Below, one piece after another: positions 9,501 through 17,332 of a stretch of DNA of 64,000 nucleotides; position 1 is the stretch's first letter; every line of letters begins with the position of its first letter. The stretch is taken from positions 310,001-374,000 of the forward strand of contig NZ_JANGAD010000001.1 of assembly GCF_024461735.1 (NCBI RefSeq), read 5' to 3'. This DNA comes from Anaerotignum propionicum. GTDB lineage: Bacteria; Bacillota; Clostridia; Lachnospirales; Anaerotignaceae. A program made the translations under genes and the position numbers. Under the pieces are notes generated by a model. The model was not told the DNA's origin. It saw only the letters and a program-made list of their open reading frames with translations, and did not search any database.

Positions 9501-9967
9501 TGACAAGAGGGATGTTTGTTACAGTTCTCGGGAAAATGGAAGGGATCACATCAAAAACCTATAGAGGAGATAAATTCAGTGACGTAAAGGATGGGGATTA
9601 TTATTCTTCCTTTGTGCTTTGGGCTTCTGATACGGGTATTGCAAGGGGGATTGATGAGAATCATTTTGCTCCGAATGCAACAATTACTAGGGAACAGGTG
9701 GCTGCTATGCTTTCAAAGTATGCCCAGATGAAAGGGTTAGAGCTTAAAAGTGACGGAAATCACGACTTTGCTGATGGTACTGACGTTAGTAATTGGGCAA
9801 AGGATAGTGTAGAGGCCCTTGCAAAGGCAGGTGTTCTCAGTGGACGTGAGAATAGAACCTTTGCGCCAAAGGATGCCGCTTCCAGAGCGGAAGTAGCAGT
9901 TATTTTGGTGAAGTTTATGGAGGAGTACATGATTTCGCAGAAAGCGTTAGAAACTGAAAACATTTAA
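3554..9967 (+). CDS. Giant SLH-anchored surface protein with NEAT-like and chitobiase-C-like repeats
   Basis: 2137 residues from a TTG start preceded by GGGGGAG; a small TATTGAG/CTCAATA hairpin (3519-3535) lies just before the ribosome site. There is a signal peptide to about residue 26, then a Glu/Thr-rich spacer to about 150. Chitobiase-C-like units (marked by YYTIDGTDP-type turns) lie near 195, 301, 424, 522, 1182, 1289 and 1527. NEAT-like units begin near 602, 1029, 1366 and 1629; the last two carry SMGN (about 1383 and 1645) and end in RATLSLDY or ARLKIDW strands. A beta-rich region (about 1770-1930) precedes three SLH repeats (about 1947, 2008, 2070), which would bind the secondary wall polymer without a sortase. 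Likely role: capture heme, perhaps from host or dietary proteins, and pass it to the Shp-like protein and the ABC importer. The two early NEAT-like units are weaker calls. Confidence 0.85.
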   Translation: MKYKKYLTMFLAGTLVVSSSPSKIFADSYEQQVEQQEGSGQTDIDKTVVEEADKGEPQIEAESEGVETGNAVREEIETGDTKTNEAETSDKEASNTERGNSQIVEKETGEIESGKTETGSTENEETGKGETETAEGTENTEESENIKEGEEAPIQEVSVLEASLVSSTVIVEAPAITTHDSYDISQTYYANNATVSVDIAVPDDTQVYYTIDGTDPADSGSRQLYSGVFNVTASGTDAEVLTIKAVATQEVTGEENTTTQYSELISKEICFIAAVDVSKPVIKAYDSSGDSQDSYSYLSPVTVEIAAPFNTEVLFTTDGTDPIQSDTKQLYKGSFTVSLPMAQYTSGGTTEIKAVVRTGVECGNGEMIYVYSDLVSSSIVFRAAATLKNPTIKATQKVSGTVTTTSSLQKSISNIANNETVVIEITHPNDASSRILYTLDDTDPRESETALVYTDKFSITASGLAAEAVVVRVTVEIMDGTQKTYTSPRKLTLNFLQEDIAAPELSFTPLENGESKYKNMTEVTANITNYDSKLRYVYTLDGIDPTLEGSAYDSSTGIMGIKAPSQAGGKVTIKVAAVKDDKYLSSITTKEIYFKPNEDLILTQGNYIADFVIKCNDGNNAWLKDYIDTKDVEINVDSDGKMSLTIRFVEKTTDTEAVEAYKFKSAKMVSHEGDETDLVFEEPLETKSYMYSSNSTYIIKTVSLPMESLSADVPVQFQNNSGVWVDFVFTLNSQPKPVSIKAIDNSVLSYSLKTDSKAFCYDGYRQSKSKIDIYFQNKGYSATRPMVYYFTADDTEEIGFESRSTNLPVVNSLTVATNYEGAAEDAYEIFTKNVAPHILNIRVKGYVEGLGWTDEISIPLKFNARALSSEIVDANGTGTKMTTTGTFRDGKSDLGYTIPYDTVFKVDTEVDKTKTEIYSNLISQVNSEHGSSKKKVLNITLATPSGGQVKVLDAYGEFKESFISIPQTEGFPVEAVSVYHINKAGTEAILLPLYAGSNEIGYGMYRITNEYPDGVYVLVAGENADMPALANGYYYANARLKDGNNKFEANEYEDMIDNKYQQGYAMLDIRTYSKYLYLPLANKNGEYVKDFYYYDYTKNEYVKAAAEETYTVNGEKYVKLAKIPITTKKAYLNVYFTTSAGKNQYGIIEMDYSSVTSATGIPTQAPKMTTATGATTYVNDGKAVVSLATASENAKIYYTCTSGNTGIDPDTTKASQIYKNTFELSTENKEGEIFTIRAVTVKSGYITSDIMEFKISFHKEGMAAITAEKPIIFAKYKSGDTAANGIYTVNISSATDGTSVYYTTDGSMPSEQNGALYTTSFEVPAITNGAPTVIQAIAVGANVNASEIAKKTIEFSSNWWDNMEPGYSYAVQIKMLNFANNSLLSMGNGALTGKAVLKVDAEGNHFLTVPFQGINMGAGLGYLIDMWYFENEEATAEDKWKETKIQGNYTYSVSGKIATVTIPLFNNHSKVSVGIESDFQAMGKQRATLSLDYSKVIEAVTGDVVVVEKQVESPIIDGVLSAKGDAMTITISLPSASEVQDADIYYIVSGEDDAVVDKITKNKYSGAFTISKSEAAAFGGIDDTVNVLAVAVKNGYIDSLINVKKFTFNTSAIDPTKPIEGEVDVTKDGKYWVYVSLYKANDNELSMGNVAFENNSKALIVTSGGKSVIQMGSNPVKIPPYYSALQEFQFKNAGGTYQLATALDTKEIKTTYNGVDYSFDYLKKFEFTLPSVTDSFIDVKVKVPYTIMDSAVGDNAIPARLKIDWSGITAAKDSDELRASDSVAESTIAIKSNPIDATDPKTGIRLVAPADVLMEGTTLAVAEIKTGAQFKLVQKAMGDEFTKFTAFSIFAMLDEKETTPLGNVKIFIPIPEGFDEQRVALYRVNEDGTKTLVRGTVNHGGLIPAASGGEPIYFEFETDKLGLFVIVETDEVLNVPVVAEVFEEKELFDDISGHWAKEYIKKAVGMGIFHGISDSSFEPNAKMTRGMFVTVLGKMEGITSKTYRGDKFSDVKDGDYYSSFVLWASDTGIARGIDENHFAPNATITREQVAAMLSKYAQMKGLELKSDGNHDFADGTDVSNWAKDSVEALAKAGVLSGRENRTFAPKDAASRAEVAVILVKFMEEYMISQKALETENI

Positions 9968-10016
9968 AAGATGTAGTGCTTTCGTCCCCTTTTGTTTCAC
10001 ACAATAAAATAGGCAG

Positions 10017-10038
10017 AGCCCTTCCTTTAGGAGGGGCT
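10017..10038 (+). other. Intercistronic stem-loop
   Basis: AGCCCTTCC pairs with GGAGGGGCT (9 bases, one G-T) around a TTTA loop. No T tract follows, so this looks more like an mRNA processing or stability element than a full terminator. The Shp-like gene begins 27 bases later and may be read through from the giant SLH gene. Confidence 0.45.
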
Positions 10039-10065
10039 GACTGTCAATAAAAGCGGAGGTAAAAA

Positions 10066-11157
10066 ATGAGAGATAGAAGCTTGAAAAGAGTAATTTCTAT
10101 TTTTATGGCTGTGATTTTCTGCAGCTGTATGCAGCTAAATGCATTTGCCCTAAGTGACGGTATTTATACGGCGGATACCCTTACCTATTATATCAATCCT
10201 GACACAGAAAAGACTGATGACGGTGGAACGGGAAATGCAGAAATCGGCGAGGGAATGTGCAGAAGTGCTGTATATGAAAAGGCATTGGTCGAGCAACAGG
10301 ATGGAAAGATATGGGTTAGTTTAAGAATGCTTTTATACAGCCATATATCTAATATCAGAATCTATACTCAGAATACACCAAAGGGAGCCTACACTGAGGT
10401 AAAGTATTCTGTTATGGCGGAGAATTCCACAAATGATAGCGGGGATTTGCGCTTTGAGGTGCCCTCAGCAGATTGCCTTGTAAAAACAAAAATGTATGTC
10501 GCACCAATGGGCAGAGATGTCTGTTTTTATTGGAAGGTAGATGCATCAACAGCCCAAAGCGGAAATGCTGATTTTGTTAAAACAATTAAATTAGGAACAA
10601 AAACAACAAAGAAGGAGGGATTTACAGATATTTCTTCTCACTGGGCAAAAGCTGATATTGAGAGTGTTGTTTCAAAGAAGCTTTTCAGTGGAACAAGCGA
10701 TTCTACCTTTAGCCCTGATACTGCAATGACAAGAGGAATGTTTGTAACCGTATTAGGCAGATTGAGCGGAGAGGATGTTTCTAAATACAACAGCGGAAAA
10801 TTTCGGGATGTAGGTGCAAATCAGTATTATGCAAAATATATTGGATGGGCAAATGCAAAAGGAATTGTTTCCGGTGTGACAGAGACAACATTTCAGCCCA
10901 ATGCACCAGTGACGTGTGAACAGGCGACGGCAATTTTGGTAAAGTATATGGAATACAAGGGAATTCCCTTTAAAACCAACGGTTCTGTGACAAAAATGGA
11001 TTCAGTAAGCTCATGGGCGAAGAAGAGCGTGGAAAAGGCCGGATTGGCAGGGATAATTTCAAGCCAAAATACAAATGGATTCCAATTTAAATCCTCAGCC
11101 ACCAGAGCTGATGTGGCATCTATGGTTATGAATATGGTTAACGGAGCTGAAAAATAA
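10066..11157 (+). CDS. Shp-type heme-binding surface protein with SLH anchor
   Basis: 363 residues with a signal peptide ending near residue 28 (AFA). Residues about 30-165 match the streptococcal Shp heme-binding domain: DGIYTADTLTYYINPDTEKT, then EGMCRSAVYEKA with Met64 and KMYVAPMGRDVCFY with Met148. In Shp two Met residues hold the heme iron, and Met64 and Met148 are the natural candidates here. Shp of streptococci is membrane anchored and hands heme to the HtsA lipoprotein; here the anchor is replaced by three SLH repeats (from about 190), related to those of the preceding giant protein. AGCGGAGG precedes the ATG. It is followed at once by the heme lipoprotein gene, as expected for a relay. 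Confidence 0.88.
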   Translation: MRDRSLKRVISIFMAVIFCSCMQLNAFALSDGIYTADTLTYYINPDTEKTDDGGTGNAEIGEGMCRSAVYEKALVEQQDGKIWVSLRMLLYSHISNIRIYTQNTPKGAYTEVKYSVMAENSTNDSGDLRFEVPSADCLVKTKMYVAPMGRDVCFYWKVDASTAQSGNADFVKTIKLGTKTTKKEGFTDISSHWAKADIESVVSKKLFSGTSDSTFSPDTAMTRGMFVTVLGRLSGEDVSKYNSGKFRDVGANQYYAKYIGWANAKGIVSGVTETTFQPNAPVTCEQATAILVKYMEYKGIPFKTNGSVTKMDSVSSWAKKSVEKAGLAGIISSQNTNGFQFKSSATRADVASMVMNMVNGAEK

Positions 11158-11319
11158 GCAGCTTTATGCTCAGATAAAATACCAGAGTTATGGACGATAG
11201 GGACTGTAGGAATTTAGATTATGAAGTTGGAAAAAACGAATATTCAGATCAATTACAAATCAATTTAGTCCTAAACTCCCAAGCAGGTTTGCTTGAAATG
11301 TTGCGGAAAGGGGAAGAAC

Positions 11320-12399
11320 ATGAAAAGATTGAAGCAAAGGATGCTAATTCTAATCCTTGGACTTATGATGTTTTCTGCCACAGCTTGTGTGGATCAAAGC
11401 GGAGCTAACGCAAAAGAAACAAAGGCAGTTACAAAAACAATGTCAGCTGAAATAGTAGCAGGAAAACAGGTGGAAGAAAACACACAAAAAGAGACTGAAA
11501 CTAGTAAAGAGGACGCTGAAAAACAGCCCGCGGATGGTTCTCTGGATGTAAAAAAAGAACAGACCAAGAAAGTGGATGCCAAGGCTCAGACCACAGAAGG
11601 TAACAAGAACGTTGTAACTGATGAAGTTCGTATTATTGCAACATCGGCGGCAACCTGCGAGATAATGAATAAATTGGGGATAGAATTGATTGGTGTGCCA
11701 AATACCACTGTTTCTACAATTCCATCTCGTTACGACAAGGCAACTCGCATTGGAACGCCCATGGCACCAGATTTGGAAATCATCAAATCTTTGAAACCCA
11801 CTGATGTTATAGGACCAGATACGCTAAAAGAGGATTTAAAAATAAAATATGATAACATTGGGATTACCTCTACATTTATCGATTTAAAAAGTGTGAAAGG
11901 CTTATATGACAGCATAACTTTGTTAGGCAATAAGTATGGGAAAGCAGAAGAGGCAAAGGCCTTGATTGAGGACTACAACACCTTCATGAAGGATTATAAG
12001 GCAAAGCATGTTGTTACGGAAAAGCCTAAGGTATTAGTACTTATGGGGCTTCCAGGCAGCTATCTTGTAGCGACAAATAAATCTTATGCAGGGTCTTTGG
12101 TGGAGCTTGCTGGAGGTGTAAACGTATTCCCCAGTAACGAGAAGGATTTTCTCAATGTGAACCCAGAAGAAATTTTGAAGACTGATCCTGATATTATTAT
12201 TCGTACAGCCCATGGATTGCCGAAAGAAGCACTTAAAATGTTTGCAAAGGAATTTTCGGAAAATGATATTTGGAAGCATTTTAGAGCGGTGCAGGATGGA
12301 AAGGTTTTTGATGTGGACTATATGATCTTTGGCATGAGTGCAACCTTTGACTATCCTCAAGCTCTTTCTGATTTAGAGCCTATGCTTTTTGGTGATTAA
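11320..12399 (+). CDS. isdE: Heme ABC transporter substrate-binding lipoprotein (IsdE/HtsA-like)
   Basis: Start at ATG 11320 after AAAGGGGAA; an upstream in-frame TTG (11293) would add an unlikely Cys-rich leader. 359 residues: lipoprotein signal with Cys23, Lys/Glu/Thr-rich linker to about residue 100, then a periplasmic-binding-protein fold of the iron-complex class (RIIATSAATCEIMNKLGIELIGVP). S. aureus IsdE binds heme with Met and His. Met148 in GTPMAPDLE and His298 in RTAHGLP stand at matching places. The end (FGMSATFDYPQALSDLEPMLF) is also typical of IsdE. It takes heme from the Shp/NEAT surface proteins and delivers it to the permease encoded two bases downstream. Siderophore binding is a less likely alternative. 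Confidence 0.88.
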   Translation: MKRLKQRMLILILGLMMFSATACVDQSGANAKETKAVTKTMSAEIVAGKQVEENTQKETETSKEDAEKQPADGSLDVKKEQTKKVDAKAQTTEGNKNVVTDEVRIIATSAATCEIMNKLGIELIGVPNTTVSTIPSRYDKATRIGTPMAPDLEIIKSLKPTDVIGPDTLKEDLKIKYDNIGITSTFIDLKSVKGLYDSITLLGNKYGKAEEAKALIEDYNTFMKDYKAKHVVTEKPKVLVLMGLPGSYLVATNKSYAGSLVELAGGVNVFPSNEKDFLNVNPEEILKTDPDIIIRTAHGLPKEALKMFAKEFSENDIWKHFRAVQDGKVFDVDYMIFGMSATFDYPQALSDLEPMLFGD

Positions 12400-12400
12400 A

Positions 12401-13387
12401 ATGAAAAAAAGAAAAATATCTGCTTTTTTTATATTGACGATTTTGCTTTTGGGACTTTTTATTGTGTCGGTCAACCTAGGAAGCATCAAGGTGACCTATG
12501 GAGAACTTTTTAGAGGACTATTTATAGAATATAACGAAAAAGTGGCAACCATTTATGATTTAAGATTTCCCAGGATAATTATTGCAATGGTGACAGGGGC
12601 TGGATTGGCAGTTTCCGGGGTGCTTTTTCAGGCAGTGCTAAAAAACCCATTGGCAGACCCGGGTATTATTGGCATTTCCGCAGGATCAGCCTTTGTTTCC
12701 GTATTAATTGTGGCCTTTTTCCCTATGTGGTACTTTTTTACGCCGTTGTTTTCTTTTCTAGGAGGAATTCTTGCTTGTTTATTGGTATATTCTCTTTCGT
12801 GGAAAGCGGGGTTTTCACCCCTTAGAATTATTTTGGTGGGCGTAGCTATCAATGCTGTCTTTACGGGTCTCATGGAATCCTTTGGATCAATGAGTGGGCA
12901 AAATTATTCAGGTGCTGCGGCAATTGTGAATGCAAATATCTCTATGAAAACATGGAAGGATGTACGTCTATTGTCAGGATATGTTACCCTTGGACTGATT
13001 CTTGCCATATTTGCAGCCACAAGGTGCAATCTTCTAGCACTAGAGGATAAAACCATTCGGAGCCTTGGGGTGAATGTGAATGCTTTAAGAGCCGCTATTT
13101 CTATAATTGCAGTACTGCTTGCTTCAATTACTACGGCAGTTGCCGGTTCGATTAGCTTTATAGGTTTAATTGTCCCTCATATTGGCAGGCTTATGGTGGG
13201 GAGTGACCATAAATTTTTAATCCCTTTTTCAATGCTTTTTGGAGCCTTTACTATGCTTTTGGCTGATACTGTGGGTCGTTTGATTGCCTATCCTTATGAA
13301 ATTTCTGCTGCGATTATTATGTCGGTCATAGGCGGACCGTTCTTTATTGTACTGCTGAAAAGGAGTGACAGAACCTATGGAGGTTAG
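12401..13387 (+). CDS. isdF: Heme ABC transporter permease (IsdF/FecCD family)
   Basis: 328 residues from ATG 12401, starting one base after the lipoprotein stop, with GGTGAT as ribosome site; translational coupling is likely. The protein is made almost wholly of hydrophobic segments in the FecCD pattern. It carries the conserved stretches RFPRIIIAMVTGAGLAVSG and NPLADPGIIGIS near the N terminus and SISFIGLIVPHIGRLMVG near the C terminus, which contacts the ATPase. It would work as a homodimer in the cytoplasmic membrane, bringing heme from the IsdE-like lipoprotein into the cell. The gene overlaps the ATPase gene. Confidence 0.9.
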   Translation: MKKRKISAFFILTILLLGLFIVSVNLGSIKVTYGELFRGLFIEYNEKVATIYDLRFPRIIIAMVTGAGLAVSGVLFQAVLKNPLADPGIIGISAGSAFVSVLIVAFFPMWYFFTPLFSFLGGILACLLVYSLSWKAGFSPLRIILVGVAINAVFTGLMESFGSMSGQNYSGAAAIVNANISMKTWKDVRLLSGYVTLGLILAIFAATRCNLLALEDKTIRSLGVNVNALRAAISIIAVLLASITTAVAGSISFIGLIVPHIGRLMVGSDHKFLIPFSMLFGAFTMLLADTVGRLIAYPYEISAAIIMSVIGGPFFIVLLKRSDRTYGG

Positions 13388-14135
13388 AGAGCTGGATTTT
13401 TCCTATGGAAAGATTAAAGTATTAAATCAAATATCTTTACAAATTCCAAAAGGTAAAATAACAACACTGATTGGAGCAAATGGCTGTGGAAAATCAACGT
13501 TATTTCATGTAATGACAAAGAATTTAAGGGCACAACATGGAAAGATTTTTCTTGATGGAAAGAACATAAACGAAATTCCTCTAAAGCAGTTTGCAAAGGA
13601 GGTTTCTATTGTACACCAATACAATGTTTCGCCTAATGATTTGACTGTGAAGAAGCTCATTGGTTACGGAAGAATTGCTCACCGTGGTTTTGGCAAAAAA
13701 GACAAGGAGCAGGATGAAAAATTCATTCATTGGGCCATGGAAGTTACCGGTATAACAGAGTTGAAAGACAGGCAGATCTCTGATTTATCTGGTGGACAGA
13801 GACAAAGAGTATGGATTGCCATGGCACTGGCACAAAATACAAAGATACTGTTTTTAGATGAACCTACTACATATTTGGATATTCGGTATCAAATTGAGAT
13901 ATTAAAGCTGGTGAAACGGCTGAATTCAGAGCTGGGAATGACAATGCTTGTTGTGCTCCATGATATTAATCAGGCAATCCAATACAGCGACGAAATTATT
14001 GCAATGAAGGATGGGAAAATTATTGCCCAAGGGAGCCCGAGAGATATTGCCACGGAAAAAATATTAAAGACAGTGTATGATGTAGATTTAAGAGTGGAGA
14101 ATGTGAATGGAAATATTTTTGTTCTTACAATTTAA
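13377..14135 (+). CDS. Heme ABC transporter ATPase (FhuC/HtsC-like)
   Basis: 252 residues if started at ATG 13377; a GTG at 13365 lies inside the AAAGGAG site and is less likely. Walker A is GANGCGKST, the signature is LSGGQRQR, Walker B is KILFLDEP followed by TTYLDIRYQ, and the switch histidine is in VVLHDINQA. This is the standard ATPase of FecCD-type importers. It overlaps the permease gene by 11 bases, so a complex of one lipoprotein, two permeases and two ATPases can be built from this locus. Vitamin B12 or siderophore importers have the same ATPase; heme is favoured by the neighbours. Confidence 0.9.
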   Translation: MEVRELDFSYGKIKVLNQISLQIPKGKITTLIGANGCGKSTLFHVMTKNLRAQHGKIFLDGKNINEIPLKQFAKEVSIVHQYNVSPNDLTVKKLIGYGRIAHRGFGKKDKEQDEKFIHWAMEVTGITELKDRQISDLSGGQRQRVWIAMALAQNTKILFLDEPTTYLDIRYQIEILKLVKRLNSELGMTMLVVLHDINQAIQYSDEIIAMKDGKIIAQGSPRDIATEKILKTVYDVDLRVENVNGNIFVLTI

Positions 14136-14298
14136 ATGCTTTATAGTTGCAGAATGTGCGAATTTGAATTTGGACGATTATTTATATAAATATTTTTAGT
14201 CATAAGGAGTTCTTTGAGTAAAGATGTTAAAATCCAGATTAATATAGGTATGATTGATTAAGAAAAACTGCTTTTTAAGATGAAATAAGAATTACGGG

Positions 14299-14367
14299 AA
14301 GACCTCTTGTGTAATTGTGTCTTATTGGACACGATTTACGATAGCACAGGAGGTTCTTTTTATTTTA
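14299..14367 (+). terminator. Terminator of the heme importer operon
   Basis: An outer imperfect stem pairs AGACCTCTTGTG with CACAGGAGGTTCT. It encloses a perfect GTGTC/GACAC hairpin and is followed by TTTTTATTTT. Confidence 0.7.
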
Positions 14368-14449
14368 AGCAGAAACGAATAGGGGTAATGTTATAGGTAC
14401 ATGATGAGTAGATTCACACGATTATTTTATAGGAATACGTAAAGATGAG

Positions 14450-14478
14450 TTGAAAAATTTTGTTAAAAATTGTATAAT
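14450..14478 (+). promoter_or_regulatory. Promoter of the SPFH/zinc-ribbon operon
   Basis: TTGAAA (14450-14455), 17-base spacer, TATAAT (14473-14478): close to consensus, about 200 bases upstream of the SPFH gene. Confidence 0.7.
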
Positions 14479-14678
14479 TATGAATTAGAATGTTCATTTG
14501 CATACAAGTAAAAGAGTGGATATCGTTATAAAGAAGAATTGAAATTAACACGTGGTGTTATTTTATAAAACAATATGATAGAGCAGCTTAATTTAATTAA
14601 TAAAGTAAACAAGTTTGGATTCATATATATAGTAGGGATAATTTTTAGAAGGTAGATATTAGAAAGGTGAGATAACAA

Positions 14679-15983
14679 ATGGCAATTGTAGAGGTTATAA
14701 AATATAATGGTGGACCAGACGTTTTTGCTTGGAAATATCCTAGTGAAGAGTTAGGAACCTGGACACAGTTGATTGTAAATGAATCACAAGAAGCTGTTTT
14801 TGTTAAAAGCGGGAAAGTGTTGGATATTTTCGGGAGCGGAAGGCACACGCTAGAAACCGCCAATATTCCTTTATTGAATAATATCATTAACTTGCCCTTT
14901 GGTGGAAGATCTCCTTTTACTGCTGAGATCTGGTATATCAATAAGGCATTCAATTTAGATATCAAGTGGGGAACGCCTACACCAATTCAAATTCAAGACC
15001 CCAAATATGGAATTTTTGCCCCTGTTCGCTCTAATGGTACTTTTGGCATTCAAATTGTGGATTCTAAAAAATTCTTGGTTAAATTGGTTGGTACCATGCA
15101 GGTATTTGATAAAATGTCAGTAACCAAATATTTTAGAGGGATTTATGTTGCAAAAGTGAAGGACGCAATTTCCACTTACTTAATACATAATAAGATTAGC
15201 ATATTGGAAATCAATGCATATATTGATGAGCTATCAGCATTTATGAAAGAAAACATACAACCAACTATGGAAGAATTTGGAATTCAACTAGTGAATTTCT
15301 ATGTCAATGAAATTAGTGTTCCAGAAGAGGATTCTGCAGTGAGAAAGCTGAAAGATGCTCTATCAAAAAGAGCAGAAATGAACATTATTGGCTACAGCTA
15401 TCAGCAGGAGCGTTCTTTTAATACACTAGAAGGTGCAGCCAAAAATCAACATTCTACAGCTGCTCCCCTTATGGGAGCGGGAATGGGCTTAGGTATGGGA
15501 TTGGGTATGGGAAAAACTGTGGGCGCAGGATTTGGGGGAATGGCCGAAGAAATTCAAATTACCAACCATGCCAGTGAAAAAGAATGCCCTGAGTGTCATG
15601 GGAAGATGCCAGTACAACAACGATTTTGTGGTATTTGTGGTTTTGATTCGAATACAGCGGGAAGCAAAAAGGAAGAGCAACGCAAATTATGTTGTTCTGA
15701 ATGTGGATCTCCTCTTTCAGACAGCATCAAATTTTGCATTGAGTGTGGCAGAAAAATAAACCCCTGTCCCAACTGCGGAATAGATTTGCCTGATAGTGCC
15801 AAAGTGTGTTCAGAATGTGGATATGAAATACCCACAGCTTGTCCGGGGTGTGGTTCATCCATTTCTCCCAAAGCGAAATTTTGCCCTGAGTGTGGGCAGG
15901 TACTTTTGAAGAAATGTCCGAAGTGTGATGTGGCCATTGAAGGTACTCCAAAATTCTGCCCTGAATGTGGCGAGAAGCTATAG
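14679..15983 (+). CDS. SPFH-domain protein with five C-terminal zinc ribbons (YdjI-like)
   Basis: 434 residues. Residues about 1-255 are an SPFH/band-7 type domain of the virion-core/YdjI class (MAIVEVIKYNGGPDVFAWKYP start, VNFYVNEISVPEED near the end). A Gly/Met-rich linker (about 265-290: MGLGMGLGMGKT) follows. The C terminus then has five successive CxxC...CxxC units, 20 Cys in all, such as CPECHGKMPVQQRFCGICG, so five zinc ribbons are likely. There is no membrane segment. In B. subtilis YdjI works with PspA-like YdjF and the membrane protein YdjG in envelope stress. The next three genes, also membrane/zinc-ribbon proteins, fit that picture; no PspA homologue is present here. Family function is inferred. 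Confidence 0.82.
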   Translation: MAIVEVIKYNGGPDVFAWKYPSEELGTWTQLIVNESQEAVFVKSGKVLDIFGSGRHTLETANIPLLNNIINLPFGGRSPFTAEIWYINKAFNLDIKWGTPTPIQIQDPKYGIFAPVRSNGTFGIQIVDSKKFLVKLVGTMQVFDKMSVTKYFRGIYVAKVKDAISTYLIHNKISILEINAYIDELSAFMKENIQPTMEEFGIQLVNFYVNEISVPEEDSAVRKLKDALSKRAEMNIIGYSYQQERSFNTLEGAAKNQHSTAAPLMGAGMGLGMGLGMGKTVGAGFGGMAEEIQITNHASEKECPECHGKMPVQQRFCGICGFDSNTAGSKKEEQRKLCCSECGSPLSDSIKFCIECGRKINPCPNCGIDLPDSAKVCSECGYEIPTACPGCGSSISPKAKFCPECGQVLLKKCPKCDVAIEGTPKFCPECGEKL

Positions 15984-15997
15984 AGGAGGGAAAATGT

Positions 15998-16702
15998 ATG
16001 AATAGATACAGTAAAGCTTTGCTCATTTCGGGCATTATCACCGTAGTTATTTCTGTTATTGTTTTGCTACTGTGTATCAATGATTGGGGCGGTCTTACGC
16101 CTCTTGCGGCAGTGTTTTTTATTTGGGCAGAAATTGTATTTTTCGGAGGCTTGATTTTTCAACAGAAAATCAGTTCACAGACACAGCAGCTGGTGTTACA
16201 GGCTTCCTTTATCCCACTACTTACAATTTATTCCTTTGTTTGTGGGGGATTATCAGTTCTTTTTCTTATTAAATTTAAACCTGAATGGAAATTCTTTATC
16301 AGCGTTCAACTAGTATTGGCTGGGATCACTGCAATTCTACTGATTGCCCTTTATTCAGCGAGTAAAGCTATTCGTTCCGCCAATCAGAATACAATGCATG
16401 ATATTATACAAATAAATTCGTATATCAGTCGAATTAATACCCTTGCAGTATCTGCGGGCGAGGAAGAGAGTTATGGACTTGACTTGAAAACGATTTCTGA
16501 GGCATTACGCTTTACTGACGTCTCTGCTTTGGTATCAGTGGATGAGGAGATAAACGATATCATTTCTGAATTGGAGTTAGAGTTTGAAAAAGAAACTATA
16601 TTTAGGTCAGCAAAATTAATTCAAGAAAGATGCACCAAATTAGCCAAATTGATTGAAAAAAGAAAGATACAATCTAAGACCATTAAGGAAGGAATCATTT
16701 AG
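15998..16702 (+). CDS. Four-helix membrane protein of the SPFH operon
   Basis: 234 residues from ATG 15998, eight bases after GAGGAGGG (15983-15990), starting 15 bases beyond the SPFH stop. About four hydrophobic segments fill residues 8-130 (KALLISGIITVVISVIVLLL and others). A soluble C-terminal part of about 100 residues follows, rich in Glu and Lys and helical (DEEINDIISELELEFEKET), probably coiled coil. I do not recognise a named family. Its place between the SPFH protein and two zinc-ribbon membrane proteins suggests it is the membrane partner of the SPFH protein. Confidence 0.7.
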   Translation: MNRYSKALLISGIITVVISVIVLLLCINDWGGLTPLAAVFFIWAEIVFFGGLIFQQKISSQTQQLVLQASFIPLLTIYSFVCGGLSVLFLIKFKPEWKFFISVQLVLAGITAILLIALYSASKAIRSANQNTMHDIIQINSYISRINTLAVSAGEEESYGLDLKTISEALRFTDVSALVSVDEEINDIISELELEFEKETIFRSAKLIQERCTKLAKLIEKRKIQSKTIKEGII

Positions 16703-16704
16703 AT

Positions 16705-17271
16705 ATGAAAAATTCGAAGTCGGCAATTGTTATGAGTATCATTATTGAAAAGATACAATTTATTGCAGGAATTATATTTCTATTCTTGTTTGGGTTGTGC
16801 ACTGTGGTGTCGTTTGCAGATGCAGAGCTAGCTTCTGATGGATTTCTTGCGTTTTGCCTTGTTGTGGACTGTTTATGTATTCTGTTAATTTACTATAGCA
16901 GAAAGAGACATAAATTAAACACTGATTTTAAGAAATATGTATCCGCACTATCGGATGATCCTACCGGATCTATTTTAAACTTAGCTAATGCCATGGGTAC
17001 TTCAGAAGATGTGATCTCAGTGAATTTGAATAAGATGATAGAAAAAAAATATTTCTCAAATGCATATATAGATAAAAGGAAAAATTGTATTGTTTTATAT
17101 AAACAAGGAGAGACAAAGGGCGTTGCATCCACTGCAGGGGATGTGAGCGCCTTTACAGGAGTCTCTCAAGGAATTGTTACAGTGTGTTGTAAAGGTTGCG
17201 GCGGTGTAAACGCCATTCCCAAAGGACAATCGGCAGAGTGTGAATACTGTGGCTCTTTGCTTCAGGGGTAA
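16705..17271 (+). CDS. Membrane protein with helical domain and C-terminal zinc ribbon (paralogue 1)
   Basis: 188 residues beginning two bases after the preceding stop. Two hydrophobic segments (about 15-35 and 43-63) are followed by a winged-helix-like region (SILNLANAMGTSEDVISVNLNKMIEKKYFSNAYID) and a CCKGCGG...CEYCGS zinc ribbon at the end. The gene at 17333 has the same plan (two helices, SIRDIAASLGFTYDKAYMDIVELI region, CSNCGG...CEYCGS), so the two are paralogues made by duplication. The soluble part probably faces the cytoplasm and could contact the SPFH protein. Exact function unknown. Confidence 0.72.
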   Translation: MKNSKSAIVMSIIIEKIQFIAGIIFLFLFGLCTVVSFADAELASDGFLAFCLVVDCLCILLIYYSRKRHKLNTDFKKYVSALSDDPTGSILNLANAMGTSEDVISVNLNKMIEKKYFSNAYIDKRKNCIVLYKQGETKGVASTAGDVSAFTGVSQGIVTVCCKGCGGVNAIPKGQSAECEYCGSLLQG

Positions 17272-17332
17272 GCATTTAAATAAATTGGGCAATGCTTAAC
17301 ATTTTAATCAACAATGAAAGTGAGGCAAAGTA

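Larger units (their letters stand above)
14136..14678 (+). other. Intergenic region between heme importer and SPFH operon
   Basis: No gene is seen. The stretch is AT-rich and holds the heme operon terminator (14299-14367) and a strong promoter for the SPFH operon (14450-14478). A second, weaker promoter pair is TTGCAT (14498-14503) and TATCGT (14521-14526), also with a 17-base spacer. Confidence 0.6.

Noticed and set aside
11190..11408. A 72-codon plus-strand frame overlapping the start of the isdE-like gene.
   Set aside because: It overlaps the signal-peptide coding of the real gene in another frame, has no good ribosome site and no protein-like features.
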